Of a DNA stretch of 64,000 nucleotides, positions 1 through 6,683 are shown one piece after another. Location: the IMG/VR virus record IMGVR_UViG_3300021375_000018, positions 1 to 64,000 of that record. One strand, written 5' to 3'. The position numbers and the translations under genes are program-made. The DNA is from a virus. The first letter of the stretch is position 1; each line of letters starts with the position of its first letter. Below the pieces are notes generated by a model. It was not told the origin of the DNA. It saw only the letters and a list, made by a program, of their open reading frames with translations, and searched no databases.

Positions 1-120
1 TGAACCAGCTTCTACTTCTTGACCAGCTTGTGAACCAGCTTCTACTTCTTGACCAGCTTGTGAACCAGCTTCTACTTCTTGACCAGCTTGTGAACCAGCT
101 TCTACTTCTTGACCAGCTTC
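1..120. repeat. Four tandem copies of a 30-bp repeat
   Basis: Four consecutive 30-bp units, identical except for the last base of the fourth copy, run from the window edge to 120. They are in frame with the minus-strand lipoprotein and encode its decapeptide repeat. More copies may lie to the left. Exact DNA identity suggests recent expansion by slippage. Confidence 0.9.
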
Positions 121-249
121 TTCTCCTCCACATTGATCAAGACATGTTGTTTCTTGGCTAGTGCTTGAATCTTCTTCGTCTTTTTCACATGCAATGAAAG
201 CAAGTGATAAAACCAATAGCATAACAGAAAGAACTCTGTAATTAAACAT
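1..249 (-). CDS. Repeat-containing lipoprotein, partial (C-terminus beyond left edge)
   Basis: This gene reads leftward and is open to the window edge, so its C-terminus is missing. The first 21 residues form a lipoprotein signal: a short charged start, a hydrophobic stretch and a lipobox-like FIAC with the cysteine at residue 21. An acidic linker follows, then a decapeptide repeated in tandem (QEVEAGSQAG), encoded by exact 30-bp DNA repeats. AGGAG about 10 bases before the ATG supports the start. Phage-encoded lipoproteins are usually outer-spanin subunits or superinfection-exclusion proteins; the acidic Gly/Ala repeat is typical of neither. It is divergent from the membrane-protein genes that begin at 326. 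The function is unknown; the lipoprotein call itself is fairly secure. Confidence 0.7.
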   Translation of the reverse strand, partial: MFNYRVLSVMLLVLSLAFIACEKDEEDSSTSQETTCLDQCGGEEAGQEVEAGSQAGQEVEAGSQAGQEVEAGSQAGQEVEAGS

Positions 250-325
250 AAAATAACTCCTTTTTATAATTTGTATTATATATTATATTAAGTTAAATGT
301 GATTTTATTAAAAAAAAGGATTAAA

Positions 326-694
326 ATGAAAAAGTATGTTGATTTATTTCAAAGTATAGTCAGTGATAAAGACTCAATAAAAAGTGGATTATTGATTTCT
401 TTAGTTATATGTTTGTTAATGATTGGTAGGATGTCTGTTTCTATGCCTATTAAATCTGAGTTTTGTAAAAAAGAGATTTTAAAAAATGATAGCTTAAAAG
501 TAGAAAACAATGATTTAAAGACAGTTATAGCAGAATTAGAAGATCAAATAAGTAAAATTCAAAAAGATAGATATAAAAAAGAAGTAGAAATAGTAGATTT
601 AGAAAGAAAAGAGTGCAATATAAAAATTGCAAAAAAGATAAAGTCAATAAAAAAAGTATATTTACAAGCAAAATGTAAAATATGTAATAAATAA
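326..694 (+). CDS. Small membrane-anchored coiled-coil protein
   Basis: About 122 residues. The ATG at 326 is preceded by AAAAGGA at a good distance and is preferred to a GTG at 299. Near the N-terminus a hydrophobic segment (SGLLISLVICLLMIG) should span the inner membrane. It is followed by a long Lys/Glu-rich helix with coiled-coil character. The C-terminus is basic and ends in a cysteine pair (CKIC). One N-terminal membrane anchor plus a periplasmic coiled coil is the general shape of an inner-membrane spanin, and two more small membrane proteins follow directly. I see no specific family signature, so a lysis role is an inference from shape and context only. Confidence 0.55.
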   Translation: MKKYVDLFQSIVSDKDSIKSGLLISLVICLLMIGRMSVSMPIKSEFCKKEILKNDSLKVENNDLKTVIAELEDQISKIQKDRYKKEVEIVDLERKECNIKIAKKIKSIKKVYLQAKCKICNK

Positions 695-712
695 AAGAAA
701 GATTTTTACAAA

Positions 713-1189
713 ATGAAAAAAATATTAGTATTGATAGCTTTTATTGTTTCGATTTATAGCTTAAGAGCACACAGTCAAGAGAATATAAATTCAAGTATAT
801 CTCTTGTTATAGATGAGTATTCTTTAGATACAAGCTTGTTTGAAAGTAATAAACAGCACAAGTTTTTAATTGATAGCGTCTGTTTAGACTTGTTTGATTT
901 TAAAGTGCTTCAAGGTTATGTTGATGAAGCTGAGGCGTCATGTATTGGTAGGATAAAAAAAAGAGACATGATTTGTCTAGACAATATTGAAAAGATACAG
1001 AAAGAGCACAAAGCTATACTTAACTCTTTACGTCTTAAGTACGACAACTTATTGAAAGATAAAGAAAAATTAAAGATAAGATTTGACAACAATGTAACTT
1101 TGCATAAAGAAAGGATATCTAAGTATAAATGGATAATTGGAACTAGCTCCATTTTATTTATATCAACAGTTGTTTTTATAGCTTTATAG
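713..1189 (+). CDS. Small protein with signal peptide, coiled coil and C-terminal membrane segment
   Basis: 158 residues, 18 bases after the preceding gene. Residues 1-21 look like a cleavable signal peptide (hydrophobic LVLIAFIVSIYSL ending near AHSQ), without a lipobox cysteine. The middle contains a Lys/Glu-rich helical stretch, and the last ~20 residues are hydrophobic (IIGTSSILFISTVVFIAL) and should insert in a membrane. An exported protein retained by a C-terminal membrane segment with a coiled coil between is reminiscent of unimolecular spanins, although these normally start with a lipobox. Function not recognised from sequence. Confidence 0.55.
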   Translation: MKKILVLIAFIVSIYSLRAHSQENINSSISLVIDEYSLDTSLFESNKQHKFLIDSVCLDLFDFKVLQGYVDEAEASCIGRIKKRDMICLDNIEKIQKEHKAILNSLRLKYDNLLKDKEKLKIRFDNNVTLHKERISKYKWIIGTSSILFISTVVFIAL

Positions 1190-1235
1190 ATATATTTAAT
1201 TTATACAGATTTAGTTAAGTAAAGAAAGAAAAAAA

Positions 1236-1487
1236 ATGGAAACAAATTTAGTATTATCTTTAGGCAGTATAATAGGCATAGTAAGTTTATTTTACGCTTG
1301 GCACAAAGAACAGAAAACAACGTCTAACAAGATATCAGTATTAGAAAACAAAATGGAAAATCTTTCTGAAAAAATGATAAGTCATGATCTTTTAATAACA
1401 CATATTCAACAGACGCTACAACAGATGGATTTGAAGTTGACAAGAATAGACACACAACTTTCTCAATTAATAGAAAGTAAAAGATAG
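1236..1487 (+). CDS. Small membrane protein with amphipathic coiled-coil tail
   Basis: 83 residues, AAGAAAG upstream of the ATG. An N-terminal hydrophobic segment (LVLSLGSIIGIVSLFYAW) is followed by a heptad-like helix containing short repeats (LENKMENLSEKM, IDTQLSQLIESK). The architecture, one transmembrane segment then a coiled coil, matches many small holin-associated or XhlA-like phage proteins, but no diagnostic motif is visible. It closes the run of three small membrane proteins that begins at 326. Confidence 0.5.
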   Translation: METNLVLSLGSIIGIVSLFYAWHKEQKTTSNKISVLENKMENLSEKMISHDLLITHIQQTLQQMDLKLTRIDTQLSQLIESKR

Positions 1488-1520
1488 TTAATAAACGAAG
1501 TATTTCAAAAGGAGAAAACA

Positions 1521-1745
1521 ATGAAATTATCTGAAAGCAAATTAAGAAGAATTATTTTAGAAGAACAGTCAAGATTAACTGGTACGCCAATAAAAGTTAC
1601 ATCGTCTTATATTAATAGAATAATCAAAGAAGAACTTGAACTTTATAAAGCAAGAAAGTTACAAGAAGCTAGAAAAGTTAGAAGAGATAAGAGAATTCAA
1701 GAAACAGCTAGAAAAGTTAGAAGACTAAGAAGACTCAGAAAATAA
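1521..1745 (+). CDS. Small basic protein with capsid-targeting-like N-terminus
   Basis: 74 residues, strongly basic in the second half (repeated ARKVRR/RRLRR). AGGAGA lies 5 bases before the ATG. The N-terminus MKLSESKLRRIILEE contains I-L-E, and a second similar block, INRIIKEELEL, follows around residue 31. N-terminal K-x-(S/T)-E-x-x-L-R-x-I-I-x-E-E segments are common on small proteins of T4-like phages, and (I/L)-x-E is the T4 prohead-protease recognition pattern. I infer a DNA-associated internal head protein, comparable with the basic proteins near 51-53 kb. This is an inference; no enzymatic domain is seen. Confidence 0.55.
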   Translation: MKLSESKLRRIILEEQSRLTGTPIKVTSSYINRIIKEELELYKARKLQEARKVRRDKRIQETARKVRRLRRLRK

Positions 1746-1850
1746 TTTATAATTTATTGTAAAAAAAATGTACAATCGTGAAATTGTGTTTATAATTCGT
1801 CTGCATTTAAAAATATTCAAATTATTATATTTAATGGAAAGGAATTATAG

Positions 1851-2117
1851 ATGCAGTTATCACCAGAACAAGTAAAAAGTATTAATGTTTTATTATCAGC
1901 TGTTCAAGTAGCACAAAGAAGAGGCGCATTTTCATTGCAAGATGCACATACACTACAAGAATCTGTTAATTTACTAGTGCCACCTGAGGAACAAGAAAGA
2001 CAACGTCAAGAAGCAGAGGCAGCTGCTGCAAGTCAAGAAGAAGCAGAGACAGTTATTGGTTTGAGCGAAGAGGGTGGAGATGATTCTGATATTGATGCAA
2101 GTGGGAACGATCAATAA
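1851..2117 (+). CDS. Small acidic head-region protein of unknown function
   Basis: 88 residues preceded by GGAAAGGAAT. The N-terminal ~45 residues form a helical segment (SPEQVKSINVLLSAVQVAQRRGAFSLQDAHTLQESV). A Gln/Glu/Ala-rich helix follows, and the C-terminal tail is very acidic (EEGGDDSDIDASG). Small proteins of this layout accompany the virion genes of marine T4-like phages, but I cannot name a function. An acidic helical protein beside virion genes could be a scaffold or core component; this is speculative. Confidence 0.5.
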   Translation: MQLSPEQVKSINVLLSAVQVAQRRGAFSLQDAHTLQESVNLLVPPEEQERQRQEAEAAAASQEEAETVIGLSEEGGDDSDIDASGNDQ

Positions 2118-2170
2118 AATTCTTCAGATGTTTAATTTATTTTTAAAAAGCATCTAGTAGATAATATATA

Positions 2171-2230
2171 ACAACAGGCCCGGTGCAAAACATAACAGCT
2201 GACCCCACCAGCGCATCGGAATCATGTGGA
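2171..2230. other. GC-richer intergenic patch
   Basis: A stretch of about 50 bases upstream of the next gene is much richer in G and C than its surroundings (ACAGGCCCGGTGC, GACCCCACCAGCGCATCGG). It contains the palindrome CAGCTG but no clear terminator, tRNA or long hairpin. It could be part of a structured leader or acquired sequence. Confidence 0.3.
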
Positions 2231-2258
2231 CAAGTTTATCACAGAAAGTGAGCGAGTT

Positions 2259-2717
2259 ATGGCAGTATCACGAGGAAGAAAGTCTACGAAAACGTCTAAG
2301 ACAACTGAGATCGATAAAAAAGCTGAAAAGAAAACTTTAGATAAAAAAGTAGCTAGAAAAGAAGAGAAAAAAGTAGAATTGCCTAAGGCACCTAAGGTAG
2401 AAGAAGTTAAGCAACCAGAAGTTGTTGTAGCTACGCCTGAGGTTAAGGAAGAAGTTGTTGCACCAAAAGTTGAGGAGCAACCTGCACCAGAGCCTGTTGT
2501 AGAAGAAGTTGTAGAAGTGCAACAAGTTCAGGTTGTGCAAGAAGAAGTAAGAGAAGTTCCTAGAGAAGTTGTAGTTGGATCAACTGTGATGATGCCATCA
2601 GGCAAAAGAGGAACAGTTATTAGGGTTGATAGAAAAGGACGTTATGAAGTTCAAAGTACATTAAATCCTAGAAAAACGTATTTATACGAAAAAACAAGTT
2701 TATCATTGGTTAAATAA
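2259..2717 (+). CDS. Low-complexity Lys/Glu/Pro/Val protein with C-terminal KOW/SH3-like domain
   Basis: About 152 residues from ATG 2259; an in-frame GTG at 2226 would add 11 residues. Neither start has a strong ribosome-binding site, so the start is uncertain. The first ~100 residues are low complexity: basic at first (KSTKTSKTTEIDKKAEKK), then repeats of valine, proline and glutamate. The last ~45 residues form a compact beta-type segment (VGSTVMMPSGKRGTVIRVDRK) resembling a KOW or small SH3-like barrel. This suggests a flexible tether ending in a small nucleic-acid or protein-binding module. Neighbouring genes point to a virion or head-assembly role. Function unknown. Confidence 0.5.
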   Translation: MAVSRGRKSTKTSKTTEIDKKAEKKTLDKKVARKEEKKVELPKAPKVEEVKQPEVVVATPEVKEEVVAPKVEEQPAPEPVVEEVVEVQQVQVVQEEVREVPREVVVGSTVMMPSGKRGTVIRVDRKGRYEVQSTLNPRKTYLYEKTSLSLVK

Positions 2718-2742
2718 CATAAAATAAAAAAGGAGATTTATT

Positions 2743-3135
2743 ATGCCAAAAGTCGAATATTCAAAATCAAAAGGTTTAGTACAGTCAACAGGTAGCGGAT
2801 TCGTTATGGCCGCAGAAACACTTACTACAGCAGGCGCTGCAGACCCAGGAGTTGCTCTTACAATTTGCAATGCAGGTGCAGATAATATTGCAATTACTCT
2901 AGCAGACGGTACATCAGTTGGCCAACTTAAATGGTTTGTATCAGTAGCTGGTAATGATTCAATAATCACACCAGCTACTACAAACGGAGCTTATTCAAAT
3001 ATTTCCCTAGACAATGCAGGAGAATCAGTTTGTTTAGTATGGTCAGGTACTACAGGATGGGCTTTATTGTCAAGAGGCTCAGGAGCTACTAATGTTGCAG
3101 CAAATGCAGTAGCAGGATTACCAGCAATTGCTTAG
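2743..3135 (+). CDS. Putative virion (decoration-type) protein
   Basis: 130 residues, AGGAG 8 bases upstream, followed directly by a terminator, which suggests a strongly expressed single gene. The sequence is rich in Ala, Gly, Thr and Ser with alternating hydrophobics and ends in a single beta-like domain (AGNDSIITPATTNGAYSNISL, then VCLVWSGTTGWALLSRG). This composition is typical of surface-exposed capsid decoration or small structural proteins in marine myophages. I recognise the style rather than a specific family, so the role is inferred from composition, context and the isolated transcription unit. Confidence 0.5.
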   Translation: MPKVEYSKSKGLVQSTGSGFVMAAETLTTAGAADPGVALTICNAGADNIAITLADGTSVGQLKWFVSVAGNDSIITPATTNGAYSNISLDNAGESVCLVWSGTTGWALLSRGSGATNVAANAVAGLPAIA

Positions 3136-3174
3136 TAATGATTAAAATTTATTGTTTTGATTATTTTCTATATT

Positions 3175-3213
3175 AAACCTCGTTGTGGTAGAGATACTAT
3201 ATTGGGGTTTTTT
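3175..3213 (+). terminator. Rho-independent terminator
   Basis: AAACCTC pairs with GGGGTTT across a ~22-base loop and is followed by a run of six T (3208-3213). It lies 40 bases after the stop of the putative decoration protein, between it and the neck-protein gene. Confidence 0.65.
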
Positions 3214-3294
3214 AGTATAAGCTGTTTGATAATTTAGTTGTTTTGTGAAGACATTTATAATTAGATATATATAGAATAAATAATAGGAGTTATT

Positions 3295-4737
3295 ATGGCT
3301 TCATTTGCGTTGACAACTAAACCGACACCTTTTGGTGTATATGACAATGATGATCACTTTAAAGAAGAAGCAGATAGTATAATACTATACGTTAAAAGAA
3401 AACTGGGTGATGATGTCATGTCAGTTGAGCTTACATCAAAGCAGATTTGGGCAAACTTTGAAGAATCTGTTCTTGTCTTCTCTAAACAAATAAATGCACA
3501 CCAAGCAGAATCATACATATCAAATCTGTTCGGTATGAAAATAGGTCAAAACGAAACTTTTAAGAAAAACTCTAATAATCTATACTACTATTTAGATAGT
3601 GGGCAAACTGAGTCTACAATTACAGAAGCTCAGAAAGATGCGCAACCACTTACTGTACAAGATACTTTTGATTCTAGATTTATAAATAATAATACAAAAG
3701 TAGATGGAACAACATCAGCTTCACCTGTTGTAGAAGATAGAATAGGACCTCATGGAAAAGAACAGAAATTTCCAAGAGAAACATTAGAATATCTTGTTAG
3801 AAGAGCAGAACCATATGCAGCAGAGTCTGGCGTAGGTGGTATTAGTGACTCTTTAAGAGGTTATATAAAACTAGAACAGGGCAAACAAGACTACAACATA
3901 TATAAAGACATGATTATACCATCTGATGATGGTAACACAGAGCTAAAATTAATAGATTATGATGGAACTGCAGAATCAAAAAGTTTGTTTAATCCTGTTT
4001 ATAGAGATAATTTATTAAAAACAGCAACACCAACTAAAATAAAGTTGTTTGAGATATTTCACTTTTCACCTCAAGCTGCTTACAGATTCTTTGATACAAC
4101 ATCAGCAATAAATTATTTAAATAATCAATTTGCTTTTGAATCGTTTACACCAGAAACTGTGTTTTATGTTTTACCTGTTTTTGAAGACATATTGAGGGCT
4201 GGACAATTAGATATATCAAATAGAATAAGAAGAAGTAATTTTAGTTATAAGATACAAGGACAAGATTTAAGAATTTTTCCAAGACCTACACAGTCTAATC
4301 CTATGAACTTGTTTATAAAGTTTGGTTTCCCTTCAGATCCTTATAAACCTAATCTTCCTTATGAAGATGAATCTATTAATGGCGTTTCAAATATAGCTAA
4401 TGTACCATTTGGAAATATTCCATTTAAAGGAATCAATTCAATGTGTAGGCAGTGGATAAGACAATATACATTAGCATCGTCTAAAGAAACATTAGGGCTT
4501 ATAAGATCTAAGTTTTCAACTGTGCCTATCCCTGGTAGTGATTTATCAATGAATGGCGCAGAATTAATAAGTCAAGGAAGAGAAGATAAATCAAAGTTAG
4601 TTGAAGGTTTAACAGAAACATTAGATAAGTTAACATATCAAAAAATAATTGAGTCTGATGCAGCACAGTCTGAATCTATGATGAATATTCTTAAGAGAGT
4701 GCCTGTCCCTAATGGCAGAGCAATAATAATGGGATAA
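3295..4737 (+). CDS. Neck / head-completion protein (gp13 position)
   Basis: 480 residues, AGGAG upstream. It is first in a run whose order matches T4 genes 13-14-15-18-19, so it occupies the gp13 position, although T4 gp13 is shorter (309). The N-terminal part is helical (HFKEEADSIILYVKRKLG, then IWANFEESVLVFSKQINA). The middle contains a variable Ser/Thr-rich insertion. The C-terminal third has FEDILRAGQLDISNRIRRSNF and a closing helical segment. Proteins of this kind form part of the collar joining the portal to the tail. Assignment rests mainly on gene order and general architecture. Confidence 0.55.
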   Translation: MASFALTTKPTPFGVYDNDDHFKEEADSIILYVKRKLGDDVMSVELTSKQIWANFEESVLVFSKQINAHQAESYISNLFGMKIGQNETFKKNSNNLYYYLDSGQTESTITEAQKDAQPLTVQDTFDSRFINNNTKVDGTTSASPVVEDRIGPHGKEQKFPRETLEYLVRRAEPYAAESGVGGISDSLRGYIKLEQGKQDYNIYKDMIIPSDDGNTELKLIDYDGTAESKSLFNPVYRDNLLKTATPTKIKLFEIFHFSPQAAYRFFDTTSAINYLNNQFAFESFTPETVFYVLPVFEDILRAGQLDISNRIRRSNFSYKIQGQDLRIFPRPTQSNPMNLFIKFGFPSDPYKPNLPYEDESINGVSNIANVPFGNIPFKGINSMCRQWIRQYTLASSKETLGLIRSKFSTVPIPGSDLSMNGAELISQGREDKSKLVEGLTETLDKLTYQKIIESDAAQSESMMNILKRVPVPNGRAIIMG

Positions 4738-4748
4738 GGTGATAAACT

Positions 4749-5405
4749 ATGGCTAGATTATTTGTAGGACAACGTGAAGTTGATTTTTTTGCTGACATTA
4801 CAAAAGAATTGATTAAAGATGTTGCTGGACAAAAAATATATTATTATACAGTTCGAGAAGATCTTTCTGATGTTCATGAAGTCTATGAAGAGTCTATTCA
4901 TAAAATATTTAATCCGCCTATTGAGATTGAATGTATGGTTGAATGGCAACCTTCAGAGGTAAAAACTACAAATTTTGGACAAGAGCAAATAAAAACTTTA
5001 ACTGTTTATCTTCATCCAAGAGACTTGTTAGATAGAAATATTGACTTTAAAGAAGGTGATTATTTTTCATATGGAGAGTTTTTCTTTGAAGCAACATCTA
5101 TAATTTATGATAAAATAGCATACGGTCAAATTGAAAGAACAGTTTCTTTAAAAGTTACAGGCAAACAAACTCGTATTGATCATATCGATAAAAGACCTAA
5201 TGGTCCACTATCAGAACAATTTACAGATGCTGATGCTATTCAAACAACGTTTGAGCAACAAAGAGGACAGACACCATCAGATAAACGTCAGTTGGTTGAA
5301 GATGGAGTTCTTGATAAACCTATTGGAGAACCTAGGAAAGTTTCACCAGATGGTACAGAGAAGTCTATAAACAATGTTGGATCTTCTTTTTATGGAGATG
5401 ATTAA
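4749..5405 (+). CDS. 14: Neck protein, gp14-like
   Basis: 218 residues, starting 11 bases after the previous gene with GGTGATAA before the ATG. The N-terminal half contains IYYYTVREDLSDVHEVYEES and KIFNPPIEIECMVEW, the region that in gp14-type neck proteins carries the 'Y-x-E-S/A ... K-x-F-x-P-P' segment. The C-terminal ~60 residues are hydrophilic and probably disordered. In T4, gp14 and gp13 form the neck between portal and tail terminator. Its stop overlaps the start region of the next gene, suggesting translational coupling. Confidence 0.65.
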   Translation: MARLFVGQREVDFFADITKELIKDVAGQKIYYYTVREDLSDVHEVYEESIHKIFNPPIEIECMVEWQPSEVKTTNFGQEQIKTLTVYLHPRDLLDRNIDFKEGDYFSYGEFFFEATSIIYDKIAYGQIERTVSLKVTGKQTRIDHIDKRPNGPLSEQFTDADAIQTTFEQQRGQTPSDKRQLVEDGVLDKPIGEPRKVSPDGTEKSINNVGSSFYGDD

Positions 5406-6625
5406 TGTCAACTAAATATGATGAAAACCCAAATAGATATGCACCTTCAGGTTACGAAGGACAAAACTTCTCTGAAGACTATTCTATTCCTTCATGCGGG
5501 TTAGAAGACGTAGACAAGGCAATGTTTAACTTGTTTGACAAGCAAATACCTTTGTATCATACCTTAAGCGGTGAAAAAAAGAGAGTGCCTATTATATTTG
5601 CTACTGGCGAGCGTTTTGCTTTGTTAAGAAGAAAAAAGCCAATTGTAGATAAAAAAGGCGCTTTAATACTTCCTCTCATATCTATTACAAGAAGCTCTTT
5701 AGAGAATGTTCCTTCAAAAGGGATATCAAATAATCAAATGTTTCCTCATGTAATAACAAAAAAGCTTTCAAAGAAAGATATGATATATCGTCAGCTTGAA
5801 AACAAAGAAAAGCTTTCTAATGTTCAAGACAATCCAAAAATAGATGAAGATTCAGACTTTTCTTTAGAATATAGCTTTAGAGATAATATTGTAGAGACTA
5901 TTGAAATTCCTCCCATTAAATATTTTGGTGCTAATTACGAGATTACAATATGGTCATCTTTCACACAGCAGATGAATAAAATATTGGAATCGATTATGGG
6001 AAGCTACACACTTAATCCTGGGCAGCAATTTCGAATAGAATCTGATAAAGGTTATTGGTTTCCTGCATTTGTTGAACAAAGTTTATCACAGGACGCATCT
6101 TATGCAGATTTTACAGATGCAGAAAGATATATTAAGTATTCAATGACAATATCAGCAACAGGGTATATTATTGCACCTAATATTGATAGTGGAAAAACTG
6201 CTTTAAGATCATTTATAAGTTCACCTAAAGTAAACTTTGAAGTTTCTTCAGACTATGTTGAGTTAGATCCAAAATATGAAGGAATTCAGGATTCTAATGC
6301 TAATGCTAATGTATATGATGATTTGAGAACTGAAGACTGTGAAATACCTGCAGGTATGATAGGTGTTGATTCTTTGAGAAATGTTGAAGAGTTGCAAAAA
6401 ATCGACAAAACAAAAGGATTTTCTTCTAGAGATAGAAATAAAAAATACGATTCAGATCTTGTAGGAATAAGAGGATCTGATTATAAAAAAGAAATAAAAA
6501 CATTCGTTAGAGATAAAAATGGTGAACTTGTACCAATTATGGCAAAAACATCAAGCTCACAAGGTGAGACTTTATATGACGCTAGACTAGGAGAAGTTTT
6601 ATTTAATATTTCTAACGAGGATTGA
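5405..6625 (+). CDS. 15: Proximal tail sheath stabilisation protein, gp15-like
   Basis: 406 residues versus 272 in T4 gp15. A segment around residues 50-90 (KKRVPIIFATGERFALL, then LPLISITRSS) and the block IKYFGANYEITIWSSFTQQM followed by GYWFPAFVEQSLSQDASY match the layout of gp15 tail-completion proteins, which cap the tube and sheath and dock the tail to the neck. The C-terminal ~130 residues are an extra hydrophilic extension. The start overlaps the end of the gp14-like gene. Its position between the neck genes and the sheath genes agrees with the call. Confidence 0.7.
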   Translation: MSTKYDENPNRYAPSGYEGQNFSEDYSIPSCGLEDVDKAMFNLFDKQIPLYHTLSGEKKRVPIIFATGERFALLRRKKPIVDKKGALILPLISITRSSLENVPSKGISNNQMFPHVITKKLSKKDMIYRQLENKEKLSNVQDNPKIDEDSDFSLEYSFRDNIVETIEIPPIKYFGANYEITIWSSFTQQMNKILESIMGSYTLNPGQQFRIESDKGYWFPAFVEQSLSQDASYADFTDAERYIKYSMTISATGYIIAPNIDSGKTALRSFISSPKVNFEVSSDYVELDPKYEGIQDSNANANVYDDLRTEDCEIPAGMIGVDSLRNVEELQKIDKTKGFSSRDRNKKYDSDLVGIRGSDYKKEIKTFVRDKNGELVPIMAKTSSSQGETLYDARLGEVLFNISNED

Positions 6626-6683
6626 TATTTCAATTTTTGTTACATATTTATTAAATGAATATATAAATTAGGAGTATATAGCT

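Noticed and set aside
1-120. Short exact repeats considered as a CRISPR array
   Set aside because: The 30-bp units are directly adjacent with no spacers and are in frame with a lipoprotein gene.
2224-2340. 38-codon frame MWTSLSQKVSELWQYH overlapping the KOW-type gene
   Set aside because: Overlaps a better-supported frame, has no ribosome-binding site and no known relatives that I recognise.
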